Below are positions 45,020 to 54,775 of a DNA stretch of 64,000 nt, piece by piece. This DNA is from Takashimella koratensis (taxonomy: Eukaryota; Basidiomycota; Tremellomycetes; Trichosporonales; Tetragoniomycetaceae). The first letter of the stretch is position 1. Each line of letters begins with the position of its first letter. The DNA lies in the NCBI GenBank assembly GCA_003116875.1, contig BCKT01000012.1, positions 734,775 through 798,774 on the forward strand, written 5' to 3'. The position numbers and the translations under genes are program-made. The notes under the pieces were generated by a model that was given only the letters and a program-made list of their open reading frames with translations, searched no databases and was not told the origin of the DNA.

Positions 45020-45309
45020 AGACCGGAAGGCGTTGCAACCACTTGACCAATTATGCAGATGAGCTGCCATACGATTCATTTCTCTCTCCAAATGCATATC
45101 TCTCTCAGGCTATGNNNNNNNNNNNNNNNNNNNNNNNNNNNNNNNNNNNNNNNNNNNNNNNNNNNNNNNNNNNNNNNNNNNNNNNNNNNNNNNNNNNNNN
45201 NNNNNNNNNNNNNNAGACCGGAAGGCGTTGCAACCACTTGACCAATTATGCAGATGAGCTGCCATACGATTCATTTCTCTCTCCAAATGCATATCTCTCT
45301 CAGGCTATG
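45020..45309. repeat. 95-bp direct repeat flanking the gap
   Basis: 45020-45114 and 45215-45309 are identical by eye, both starting AGACCGGAAGGC and ending CTCTCAGGCTATG. Most simply an unmerged contig overlap, less likely a true tandem repeat. Confidence 0.93.
45115..45214. other. Assembly gap of 100 N
   Basis: Exactly 100 Ns, the usual placeholder for a gap of unknown size. The same 95 bp lies on both sides (45020-45114 and 45215-45309), so the two contig ends overlap. Confidence 0.98.
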
Positions 45310-45357
45310 GAAGTAGAGGATGTCAGGCAAAAAAGCGTCCCCGAGCTCCGCTTCTCG

Positions 45358-45975
45358 TTAGACAGCTGCCAAGGCCGACTCGGCGTCACTGAAATCACGC
45401 AACAGCCGAGTTTTCTCGACAGCAGGAGTCTGCCAATGTATTTTCTCCTCGCACAGATCATTCTCGGCAGTGTAGTCGCAATCATCTGGAACTTTGATTC
45501 TTACGATTTCATTGCTGACATCGGGACTCTCCCAATCAACCGGCAAGCTAAACGCATGGGCCAGCTTACCGGTCACTGAGGTTCGTGACTCATATGCCGA
45601 TCGGATGAACTCGAAAGCCTTGTTGGAGACGAGGTAGAAGAACGACGCGGGATTCCTTGAAGTGCAGGATTGAACTTCGTCGTGGACTTGCTCGGTCCAC
45701 GCTTTCGACTCTTCGGTCCAGTCGATCACGCTTCCTCCAGGACTTCCGTGCTGATGCTGCAGCTCCTTTAAGTGGCTGGCAGCGGCTTCTCTCAACTTTG
45801 GGAGCAGCAAGGTGATCGCAGCAGAGCCAGTTCTGGGCAAGGTATTGAAAGTAATCTCTGTGCCCGCTGTCCCAGCTTGCCCTGCGCCGGTTAGAATAGA
45901 GCAGGTGACGTACACATCTTCAGGTCTGAACAAGTGAGACTTGCCAGACGAAGCCTGTTCTGAGATAGATGCCAT
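45358..45975 (-). CDS. Tandem novel family, member 2
   Basis: Single-exon gene, 205 aa, from ATG 45975 to the stop at 45358. Unrecognised family. Strand DVYVTCSILTG (20-30); LPRTGSAAI; helix with LREAAASHLKELQ; PGGSVIDWTEESKAWTEQV (79-97). The core is SFFYLVSNKAFEFIRSA (111-127), followed by a C-terminal part with IVRIKVPDD and EEKIHWQTP (176-184). It is the closest relative of member 1, with about a third of positions shared by eye over the whole length. No signal peptide or TM is visible. Immediately upstream the minus strand is A/T-rich. Confidence 0.72.
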   Translation of the reverse strand: MASISEQASSGKSHLFRPEDVYVTCSILTGAGQAGTAGTEITFNTLPRTGSAAITLLLPKLREAAASHLKELQHQHGSPGGSVIDWTEESKAWTEQVHDEVQSCTSRNPASFFYLVSNKAFEFIRSAYESRTSVTGKLAHAFSLPVDWESPDVSNEIVRIKVPDDCDYTAENDLCEEKIHWQTPAVEKTRLLRDFSDAESALAAV

Positions 45976-46467
45976 TATCTTTACTGTGTTGTTGTTAGTG
46001 TTAGTTTTTATGGTTTGTTGGTAAGATCAAATGGAGGGAGACAGGAATGGGTCACCGCCAACGAGAGCAACAAGATTTTTATAGTGCACATTCTCCCCTC
46101 AGCCCGGGTGGTGAGCACTCCGCCCGGATCGAAGGCGCAATAAAGGACGCTTAGGCTGGTAGAGACAGCGTTGCCTGGCAGTCAACGTAACAAAGGATGC
46201 AGGGCAATTTCTACCTCCAACCGGCAGATGACTAGCATTGCGCATGCATGTTCAGTATCGGGATCTGAATGGACACTCGACGGTTCAAGAATGTCCAAGG
46301 AGTTGACAAAGGTGTGAATATTTTTCGACGGCGCGACGGCAAAAGACTTGTTCAGAGTGCAGAGAACAGTACTGTACAAGGGTAGGCAAGCGCAGTTCGC
46401 TCAAAAGTCGGCTAGAAGGCCTCCACGCTCAGACTCGACAACGCATACTCTCAGCACGGCGGGTTGT
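45976..46467. other. Intergenic in novel family array
   Basis: Promoter side of member 2 and 3' side of member 3. No coding signal seen. Confidence 0.4.
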
Positions 46468-47136
46468 TCAGAGCGGAGACGGCTGCAGCGAACAGTCCCA
46501 CCTCTGCGACCTCCACCAGCGTACGGCCGTGGAACAATGTGGACTGGATGCGGATCCAGTCTTAATCCTGCTCCTCAAGGGGTTCCGGCAACGTCTTTCG
46601 AATCGCATTCTCTGCTCCTCAGAATCGATGAGAAGCAGCGTCGAGGTATCAAGGGGTAACGATATCTCTTGTCGATGCATTTCGACGAGGGCGATTCGAA
46701 TCGCCGAGTAGGTATCGGTCGACGCGAACAAGATGCGTTCAAAGCCTGGGCTGTGATCTTTTTGAAATGAGCTTTGAGCAGCCCATACTTCCGGACATAG
46801 TTGCTGACACGTTGCCTCGAGGGCTTTGAAAATGGGCGGTAGGAAGTGGTCGGCTGCGTCTCCTGTTGTCGCCTCACGAGGGATGATCGGCGCACTCTGC
46901 TCAGAGACTCGATCGAACAGCCAGGATGCGGATTGAATGTAGCAAGGCCGATTATCGACGATTCGGAATGCCTTGGCTTCGTACGCATACCCCGAGGGTC
47001 CGTAGAGTATGGCCGTATGGGCGATGATGTCGCCGTGGTGCAAGGTGGGATAAGAGCTCGTTGGGGTTCCAACTGCGCCAAAGTTCCGGGGCCCATCGCT
47101 CGATGAGTTCGAGTGGTGAGAGAACGAGGCACTCAT
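46468..47136 (-). CDS. Tandem novel family, member 3 (divergent)
   Basis: Single-exon frame of 222 aa from ATG 47136; an in-frame upstream codon at 47169 is not needed. The least similar member. It keeps the core in altered form, RILFASTDTYSAIRIAL (134-150, A for V and Y for F/W). It also keeps a following LPLDTSTLLLIDSEEQRMRF that aligns with LPVTRMLQIQETERYRPV of member 5, and a late VRWW (205-208) at the position of IRW/IHW. The last 40 residues are Arg/Ser/Cys-rich and less protein-like, so the C-terminus may be altered by a frameshift or a missed intron. Confidence 0.58.
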   Translation of the reverse strand: MSASFSHHSNSSSDGPRNFGAVGTPTSSYPTLHHGDIIAHTAILYGPSGYAYEAKAFRIVDNRPCYIQSASWLFDRVSEQSAPIIPREATTGDAADHFLPPIFKALEATCQQLCPEVWAAQSSFQKDHSPGFERILFASTDTYSAIRIALVEMHRQEISLPLDTSTLLLIDSEEQRMRFERRCRNPLRSRIKTGSASSPHCSTAVRWWRSQRWDCSLQPSPL

Positions 47137-47530
47137 GGTAGATGCGACGAGGAGGAGGGTGGGTGGCAATTGGAATAAATGGGGGGCGTCACCAAAAAGG
47201 GGTGTAGGGATGTGCTACAGTCTCCGAAGAGGTGATCTTGAATGTTCACGTGGAAGGCTCGAGGGTGCGGAAAGGAGCTGAAAGGATATCGTATTCACCA
47301 AGTGCTGCGTGGAAGACATAAGCCATGTGCTGTTTATGATTGGCTTGGTAGGTGCTAGCAGCGCAGGGCTGGCACCGCCCAAAGCCTGAAGCTATGACCA
47401 ACGCTGCTCGCAGGCAGCCCATGCGCCACACGCTGCTCTCGTCCCTCAGCCTTCATTCATTTCTTCACCCTCTTCGTCTTCCAAATCGCCTTCTCTATCC
47501 TCCGAGTCCTTCTCTCCAGCCTCAGTGCCA
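47137..47530. other. Intergenic in novel family array
   Basis: Between members 3 and 4. C/T-rich on the + strand near 47440-47520. No gene seen. Confidence 0.4.
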
Positions 47531-48238
47531 CTAATTTAATCCCGCATGAGGATTTCGCGGGTCGAGGTGACGCTTCACCACCTTGTTGGGGTGGACTTCC
47601 CAGAGGAACACCGTCTCGGAATCGCGCTCAGTCGGATGCAATTTGCGATCGAGAGCGTATGTTCGGAAAGTCCCTTTCTGGCGTAAAGTCACATACGCTG
47701 GAACGTCGGTCGACTCTGGGAATGAGATATGTAACGGATCGGAAAAGGACTTGGTGCCGGCGGCAATCTCGGAGAAGCGAGTCATGATCGGCTCCCATGC
47801 GCGGGACGAGACGATGAAAACGGAAGTTTCGATATCTCTTTGCGATACAGCCGTGGACAGAATCATTTCCCCCGTATCTCCCCAATTTTCCCCTTCAGAC
47901 TCCCAGTCTAAACCCTTAAACGAGAGTGCGCGATCTCTGGAAGAAGCTTGTAAGAACTCGACAGCATTCTCGTGGAGTTTGTCAAGCCAGTTCTGAGGCT
48001 GGAAAATCTGAGCCTCCGATGTTGCTTGCGGTCCCAAGAGCCCGGTAGCGAATGAGTACACGTCGTGGAAAAGCCAACCCCAAGGCCACTTTGAAGCTTG
48101 TGTTGCGGTGACTTTCCTCCTCTCGTTGATCTCTTCCTTGACGAGCGCCCCGGACTGGACATACCAGGCGTGCTTGTCAAGGTAAATAGTGGAGTGCACG
48201 AGATTGGCGGTCGAGGAAGACTGCTGGTCGGTCGACAT
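47531..48238 (-). CDS. Tandem novel family, member 4
   Basis: Single-exon gene, 235 aa. Unrecognised family. N-terminal strand HAWYVQSGAL (23-32), matching KAWYVHAV of member 5; a Trp-rich segment WPWGWLFHDVYSF (51-63). Helix LDKLHENAVEFLQAS; GLDWESEGENWGD (109-121), corresponding to IDW..ES..WT of members 1 and 2. Core TSVFIVSSRAWEPIMTRF (138-155). C-terminal strands around TFRTYALDRKL and ETVFLWEVHP (208-217). No signal peptide or TM. Orderly composition supports a folded protein. Confidence 0.7.
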   Translation of the reverse strand: MSTDQQSSSTANLVHSTIYLDKHAWYVQSGALVKEEINERRKVTATQASKWPWGWLFHDVYSFATGLLGPQATSEAQIFQPQNWLDKLHENAVEFLQASSRDRALSFKGLDWESEGENWGDTGEMILSTAVSQRDIETSVFIVSSRAWEPIMTRFSEIAAGTKSFSDPLHISFPESTDVPAYVTLRQKGTFRTYALDRKLHPTERDSETVFLWEVHPNKVVKRHLDPRNPHAGLN

Positions 48239-49025
48239 CGTTTGTCAGGGGAAGCCTGAGGCAAAGTCGACGGCCCACAGTTGGCTCGTGAGGGTGTGCG
48301 TCTGGCGGGAAGGGAAGCTCGATGCTGGGCTAAACGAAGAAGTGGAGGACGAATCAAGGGCGGTCATTCGAGGAGATTGGCGAATAACGAATATACACGG
48401 TATTGCTGGTGATGAAAGTTGTGCAAGAGAGAAAGTCTTACTCTTACGGTGACGCTCCGCAAATATATTGCAGCAAAGTTGTCAAGAAACGCCTACTTTT
48501 GACTTGCTACCCCCATGATGAAAGGATAGGTGCCGCAATGCGCCAAGTTGGTTGTGACGGACTTGCGAAGGCGCGTTTCTCACTGCTGAGCCAACCTCGA
48601 AAATCCACGTTTGTTAGGTATGATGGCCGAGGGCTGCGGAAGTGATCCGTGGGTTACCCAAGTGCCGAGAACGATCCAAGCGGGGTAGTTCAGGCCGAGA
48701 CCGCTAGAGGAACCTTAGAGACACTAGCTAGCCCTAGGCCACCAGCGGCTGTTGCCCGCAGCCGAGGACGACGGGGATGCAGGTTTAAAAATGCGGACCG
48801 GGGACGAAGGGTAAGAATTGAGTAGTAGGTCAGACCATAGACTGTTCTCCACCCTCCCTCACTCGGCGCGCGAATGCCGGTAAGCTTTCCACCATGAGCA
48901 TGTTTGGGTTGTTTTGTCAAGGGAAGATCACTGAGGTGTAGCATCTTAACGCAACAAGTCAAAGAGGCTGTGCAAATTAGACAAAATCTTATCAGATGAG
49001 CAAATCTGGTACGGGCAAGACACAA
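48239..49025. other. Intergenic in novel family array
   Basis: About 790 bases between members 4 and 5. I looked for remnants of the VS..AF/W core and saw none. Confidence 0.4.
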
Positions 49026-49832
49026 TCAAGGGTCCATGACGTCGTTCACATCCATCATCTCCACATCCGGTGGCTCCGGTTTCGCCTTATCATTATCGTT
49101 GGGCATGTTGGTCTGAATGTGAAGCATGTCCAAAAAGATCTCATTAAGTCTATGCTCCCAAGTGAACAAGTCTTTGGAATCGACTGAAACACGCTTGCCA
49201 TAATAGTCAGTCTTCTCGCTGGTGTTGTGAGTGGTCATCTTCACGGGGCGGTAGCGTTCAGTCTCTTGAATTTGAAGCATCCTAGTGACTGGAAGAGTCA
49301 GGTTCTCGTCGCGGATTTGGGAAAGGTGCTCTTGGACTGCATCCCAGCCTTTAGCTGAAACGACATAAATGCTGCAAGATTCCCCTTCGGAACGGTAGTC
49401 TTTCAGACCGGCGATGACATGACCAGTCCATAATTCTGCTTCTTGAAGGATGTTCACCGGATTGTTCTCGCTGGCGTCGTTGTCATCGTCATCGTCATCA
49501 CTAGCGCCGTAGGCTTTGATGTCACCGCTGGCGTCGTCGGACTCACTGTCGTTACTAGCGTTGTCCGCCTCCTCATCAGTCGCGACTTCAATATATTCCT
49601 GGGCTTCTGAATGGAGGTGATGGAGAAGGTGAAGACTGGCGTTGGAGCAGGCTGTACTGGAGGGGTCGTTGGGGGAACAAACAGCGTGAACATACCAAGC
49701 CTTGGACGGGTCGATACCGGTCTCCTGCTCAGACACGGTTTGCATAGGCACAAGGGGATACAGGTTGCCCTCTTTGAAGGTGTGCTGTTCTTTTATAATA
49801 TTGCTTGACGTTGAAGCCTGTTCAGTGGCCAT
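49026..49832 (-). CDS. Tandem novel family, member 5 (with acidic insert)
   Basis: Single-exon gene, 268 aa from ATG 49832; another in-frame ATG at 49868 would add 12 residues. N-terminal strand KAWYVHAVCSP (44-54); helix NASLHLLHHLHSEAQEYIE; then an acidic, repetitive insert at about 86-122 (DEEADNASNDSESDDASGD and a run of six Asp) not found in the other members. LQEAELWTGHVIAGL follows, then the core SIYVVSAKGWDAVQEHLSQI (154-173), LPVTRMLQIQETERYRPVKM and the C-terminal strand DLFTWEHRL (221-229). The tail is acidic. It is closest to member 4 at the N-terminus and to member 3 after the core. Unknown function. Confidence 0.7.
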   Translation of the reverse strand: MATEQASTSSNIIKEQHTFKEGNLYPLVPMQTVSEQETGIDPSKAWYVHAVCSPNDPSSTACSNASLHLLHHLHSEAQEYIEVATDEEADNASNDSESDDASGDIKAYGASDDDDDDNDASENNPVNILQEAELWTGHVIAGLKDYRSEGESCSIYVVSAKGWDAVQEHLSQIRDENLTLPVTRMLQIQETERYRPVKMTTHNTSEKTDYYGKRVSVDSKDLFTWEHRLNEIFLDMLHIQTNMPNDNDKAKPEPPDVEMMDVNDVMDP

Positions 49833-50827
49833 GATAATCGTATGGAATGATGTGGGTGGCAACTTCACCAGTCGTCACTTGAATGTTTATATACCAATTT
49901 TATGTAAAGAGCAGACTTGGTATTATTATCAATAGTATCGAAAGGATCGGTATCCCATACTTTGTTACAAAGGAGGATGAAACACACACAAAATATGTTA
50001 AAAGAGCATATCGTTGTTGCCACGGTCACAAGAGAGCTAGCACCCATCGTTTGTACTTACTAAGAGGTCACTCCCGGCTGCTCTGGAGTACAACAATAAT
50101 ACTTGTCGCTGAAAACAGCCAAAAATGACCACCATGGGTTTTTATGTTAGGCAGGGAAGAGCCAGTAATGGAACAAAAAGGATAAGCTCCTTATCATTAG
50201 TACAAATGTAAGGAGACAAGGCGTGAAACGTATATGAAACGCCTTACTAAATTAGGCAATGAGGTTCATGCCCCACTCCTACTTTTCCCCAATGCGTCTG
50301 CACACAGCTATAGCTGTGGCCCAAAGAAAATTGACTTGAATGATGATTCCGACCTGTAACGTTGAAGGTCAGGTTTAGAGATATGTAGAGGGAACCACAA
50401 AGCTTCTTCTTTCCAGCGCTGAATACCTCTTGAAGGATGGATGACACCAAAACTCACAGTGAACACCTGTGGTATACTACAGAAACTATGAGCTTGGAGC
50501 CCCTTGTCGATTTCCCTTCAGCTTTCAAACACTTGGCCAGAAACACTTGGATTATACCCTTTCAAAATTGCAAACAAAGGATCTTGCACTTGCCGTCCAG
50601 CTGCTGCCAACCAAGCGATCCGCTTGGCATTGATCGGGACAGACGGGTGTTCACCTCCACCACACCCCGTGACAGTAGGAGACTTTAGATACCACCGTGG
50701 GAAGAATCGTGTGTACCGGAAGAGGACGTACAGAGCACCTTCCCATACCCTCCCTCCACCACTGAACTCCAACTTCGTCCACACCTCGGCACTTTGCCAT
50801 TTCGCCATCGCTTCAATCGTCATCGCC
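49833..50827. other. AT-rich intergenic region
   Basis: About 1 kb, clearly more AT-rich (especially 49870-50250) than the rest of the window. It marks the edge of the novel-family block. No gene seen; the last 100 bases are leader of the next gene. Confidence 0.5.
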
Positions 50828-51854
50828 ATGTCTACCGCCTTACCTAGTCTACTCCGCTCAGCCCGCATCATTCCACTGTCGACCCTCGCCCCGCCCCGGG
50901 GCGTTCCGGCCGTCATCTTCGCTCGACGCTGTGTTTCGTCATTGACGTCACTCCCACCCTCACTTCTTTCCCCCCTCTCCAACCGTCGTCTGCCTCAGTC
51001 TCCACTCTCACGCTTCGCTCTTCTCCAGCCTTCTCGCTCCTCCTCCTCCTCCTCGGGCCCACTAGCGCCCGGCACATCGCGTGATCCCTCTCACCCAAAC
51101 CTGTACTACCACACCCTCCACCTCGATCCTGACAACCCCACCGATTCGCGGGCCGTTCTTGCGCTCTCGTTCTTGCCCCACCCACCGAGCAGGGCCGACA
51201 GCCCCGCGGTCATCGGGTACCTTCCTGCAGTCGAAGGTGCAGGGTTGAACGATTTCAGACCGAATCCTGGGTTTCTGTGAGTCAAGTCGGGAAAGGGAGA
51301 GAGTGGGTTGAGACAGAGATTGGCAGGAGAATTGGTGAGAGGGAAGAGCGAAGAGGTCGTTGAATGTTCATGCCCACGCTTGGCAATTTGCTTCTTCATC
51401 TCTCTCTTTGTCGGTATCCATTTCGTCACTCGGCCGACTTGGTGGTTTCCTTGGCACTCGGAATGTTACTGACTCTCGCTTCTCTCATATGCTCCTGGCG
51501 CTCACTCTGTTCTGCTCCAGACCCGCGCTACACACCGCCATTCGCGCCTCCCTCTCGTCTCCCAGTGCTCCTCCATCATCTCTAACCGTCCTCGCCTCTA
51601 CCCGACCTACCGACGGCTTTATCCACCTGATCGACGGCCGCAACCCTCCTCCCCCCGGCCGCGTGGGGGACCCAGACGACCTCATCGCGTCCGTCTTCGT
51701 GCGAGACGGCCAAGTGGACGTGAGCAGTTACGAGGAGGTAACCAGTTATAGGGTCGTCAGTGGGGAAGGGGTCTGCACGTTGCCTGAAGGAATCCGAGAG
51801 TGGGTGGAGAATTGGTTAAAGGAGAAAGATCAAGAGTGGGCCAAGAAGAAGTAG
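50828..51854 (+). CDS. Conserved fungal mitochondrial protein, function unknown
   Basis: Two exons (50828-51276, 51521-51854) in phase, 260 aa. The first 80 residues are Arg/Ser/Leu/Pro-rich without acidic residues, a long mitochondrial presequence (STALPSLLRSARIIPLSTLA ... RRCVSSL). The folded part contains NLYYHTLHLDPDNPTDSRAV, LSFLPHPPS, VIGYLPAVEGAGLNDFRPNP and GFLPALHTAIRASL. It continues with DGFIHLIDGRNPPPPGRVGD, PDDLIASVFVRDGQVDVSSY and YRVVSGEGVCTLPEGIREWV. I recall similar uncharacterised proteins in many fungi but no name. The intron is long (244 nt) for this window. Confidence 0.75.
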
Positions 51855-52200
51855 GGCTTGGTAGAAAGAGATGAGAAGAGGATAAGCAGTGGAGAGATGG
51901 GATTAACGGGAATGAAAGAAGGAAAAAGGAAGAGCCAACGGGCTGAAGTGAGGTAAGGATCAAGAGTCAGTGTTTCAGACATCTTTCCTGGTCAAGACTG
52001 TGTCACGTCACAATCGTCGTTTCATTATAACTACGACTCATGTACGCATCCCTGATACTCCTTGTCGTTGTATGAACAACCACTACTACTATCACCCCAC
52101 ATTCTAACCCGCCACAACTTCTTACGCCTCTCGTGATATACAGTTGTTTTGTGTACAGTACAAAAAGGATCGTCTATATCAACGTCACACGCCGCACGTT
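51855..52200. other. Convergent 3' region
   Basis: 3' sides of the mitochondrial protein gene (+) and the mucin-like gene (-). AT-rich; no gene seen. Confidence 0.4.
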
Positions 52201-54775
52201 CTACTCCTCGGGAACTGGCAACGGGTCAGGCATGAGCTTGTAGCTCGTCCTCCTCTCCCCTCGTTCGGGACTGGACCCACTCCCGTTTCCACTACCACTC
52301 CCATTGCCACTCCCGCTCCCACTACCACTGCCCGATTTCGAGGGCGACGCGGCCGCCTCGTCCGGGTCGAGCTGAGGCACTGCTTTCCTCCTCACGCTCG
52401 TCGACCTCCCCGGTGTTCTACGACCCACGGGCGTCCGGTCGCCTGGCGTACCCGGCGTCGACCGGTTTCCGGAGGTCCCAGCCGTGGGCGTGCGCGAGAT
52501 ACGCGGCGGCAAGTCAGTGTAAAGCACACCCGCGGCGGTAGCTGCCGTGGTCGACGTGGAGGGCTGCGAGTACCCTGACGAGTGGCGGCGAGACAATGAA
52601 GATCGGTTCAGGTCGGGGCTCACGGCAGAGGCACCAGCAGCAGCACCGGCGGCACCAACGACTGCAGGGGAGTAGTTGGGGTTTGGCGTATTGAATCCCG
52701 AGTAAGTGAGCGGGGGAACCGTGGGCATCGGCGGGAGTCGGAACGGGTGTTCAGCTGGCGGCTGATCACCAGGGTACGTCGTTCCGTGACCTCCCTCGGG
52801 ATCGTCCTCGCCTCCATGGGTCGAGTCGGATCCGGACCCCGAGGCAAAGCCAGAGTCCATGCCTGATCCCGAAGCGAGAGCAGATCGGTACGCGTCCTCG
52901 TCACTAGTGTCTTTGTCATCGTACCGCCTCACACCAGTCATCGCGACAGGCGGAGACGAGATCGCGGCGCCAGCAGCAGCCCCCGCAGCAGCAGCACCGG
53001 CGGCAGCGCCTGCACTGGGCCCCGCCCCGCCCTGCGGTGTATCAAAGGGGTTTGATCGCTGCCCGACTGGCGAGAAGAAAATATTCGTGCTGCTCGAGTT
53101 GCCGTTGGAGATATCTGCGCTAGAGACAGTCGGCGCAGTGGTTGTGTGTGTCGCCGAGGAGAGGTGAGACCTAGCTCGAGTTGGAGCGACGAGACCAGCA
53201 GCTGCGAGACCGCCTGCTGCGCCTGCGCCTGCGCCACCGAGGGTCGGTCGCGTCGCGCCTGCCGAGTAACCCATTGCGGACGGTGCAGGATCGCCAAAGG
53301 GGTTGACGCGCCACGCGGCAGCAGCGGCAGCCGCCTCGTCCTGCTGCCTCCTCCTCCGCCTCCGCAAGCACAGCAGCAGCAAGAGCGCAAGGAGGAGCGC
53401 GAGAACGACACCGATTACGATACCTGCAATCGCACCCCCGCTGAGCCCCGATCGCTCCGAGGTTCCCGAGGATACAGCGGCCGCGCTCGACCCGCTCGCC
53501 TTGGCGGAAGCCGAACCCGACGCCGAGGTCGAGCTCTCGGCTTTCGGAGAAGACGAAGACGAAGGCGAGTTCTCGTACACCCCTAAGCAACTCGTATCGC
53601 TCCCGACGACGACGGAAAAGACGTTACTGGTCCCCTGGGTATGTTGGGAGTTGTTCACTGTCGCGAAGAGCTGGTAATTCCCCGCGGGCAGGTCGACCGA
53701 TGTCCAGGTGTACGCGACATTGGCGACCTGGCCCCGGGCGAGAGTGAGATTGAGGTTGGACGGAGTCACGATGGACCGTGAGACGAGGTAGTTGAAGGGG
53801 GACAGGGCGGACCCTGGGATAGCGAGTAGGTTGGAGACGTCTTCTACACTGCTTCCTTGGACAATTGTGTCGTCCGCCTCGTCGTCGTCAACTTCGATAG
53901 GTATTTGACCATCGAGGCAAGGGTTGTTAAGCGCCGCCTCACGTTCTCGTTCCGCCTCTTCACGCTCCCGTTCTCGCTGCTCTCGTTCTCGTTCACGCTG
54001 TTCTCGCTCCCTCTCGCGCTGTGCTCTCTCCCGTTCACGCTGCTCTCGCTCCCGTTCCCTCTCGGCGCGATCCCGAGCCCGGTCACCCCTGTTCTGTCGC
54101 TTCCTTGCTCCAGTGATCGCCGCTGATGATGAGCTTGACGTAGCCGAGGCTTGGGAAACACCAGAGTTGTATACGTAGATCGTGAGGGCAAAGTCGCTCG
54201 CAGTCGTTCCCTCGTTCTGCAGAGCCCATTCGACGCTGTAGGTTGTCAGCTGCCACGTTCAAGCTATAAATGATCTATCGAGTGAGGCAGGTGTTGTAGG
54301 TAGGGAGTTGGTAACTGGAAGTAGGCAGCGGGACGTACGTGTATGGTGCACAAGCAGTGACAGTCGGGATAGAGTAGAAGACTAGCGACGGTGCCGCGGT
54401 CGTCGACGTCGCGGGGGCCGCAGTGGAGGAGGCAGAGGCGGAGGAGGCGGAACCGGAAGCGCTGGTCCCGGACGTCGAAGCTGCCGTAGATGAAGGCAGT
54501 GAGGACGACGCAGAGGATTGCGCGCAGACGTAGGCGCGGCGCGGCATAGCCAGCAGCCCAAGGAAGAGGAAGAGGAGGAGCGACGGGGAAGACAAGGCGA
54601 ACTGTTTAGGGTAAGAGAAAGGGAGTCGCCTAGTTTGTGTGCGACGTGGCGGACAGTCGGTGGATTTGGTTTTGTCAAGGTGATTGAGATGTTGGTGATG
54701 ATCAAGTTGGAGATGTTGCGACAAAGCACGATTTGTTGGAACAGCGCCAGAGGCGCCCATGGTGGAGTAGGTCAT
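52201..54775 (-). CDS. Mucin-like single-pass membrane protein with RE-rich ectodomain tract
   Basis: Two exons (54775-54339, 54235-52201) in phase, 823 aa. The hydrophobic signal or anchor (FALSSPSLLLFLFLGLLA) lies at about residue 57-75, far from the first ATG, so the true start is uncertain. Then Ser/Ala-rich sequence, TVTACAPYTVEWALQNEGTT, a 50-residue Arg/Glu/Gln tract, and the domain NNPCLDGQIPIEV ... LSPFNYLVSRSI. TLARGQVANVAYTW, PAGNYQLFATVNNS and DTSCLGVYENS complete the ectodomain. A Ser-rich stalk, a TM helix (GGAIAGIVIGVVLALLLALL), RRRRRR and a long Ser/Gly/Ala/Pro-rich cytosolic tail follow. Same layout as the gene at 8603. Role unknown; plausibly a wall-facing sensor or adhesin-like protein. 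Confidence 0.75.

Larger units (their letters stand above)
44627..45357. other. Intergenic with assembly gap
   Basis: Promoter side of member 1 and 3' side of member 2. Holds a 100-N gap and a 95-bp duplicated flank. No gene seen; frames that cross the N block are artefacts. Confidence 0.6.

Noticed and set aside
44992..45579. Long + strand frame crossing the N block (195 codons with unknowns)
   Set aside because: It depends on the Ns and on the duplicated 95 bp, and it is antisense to member 2. An artefact.
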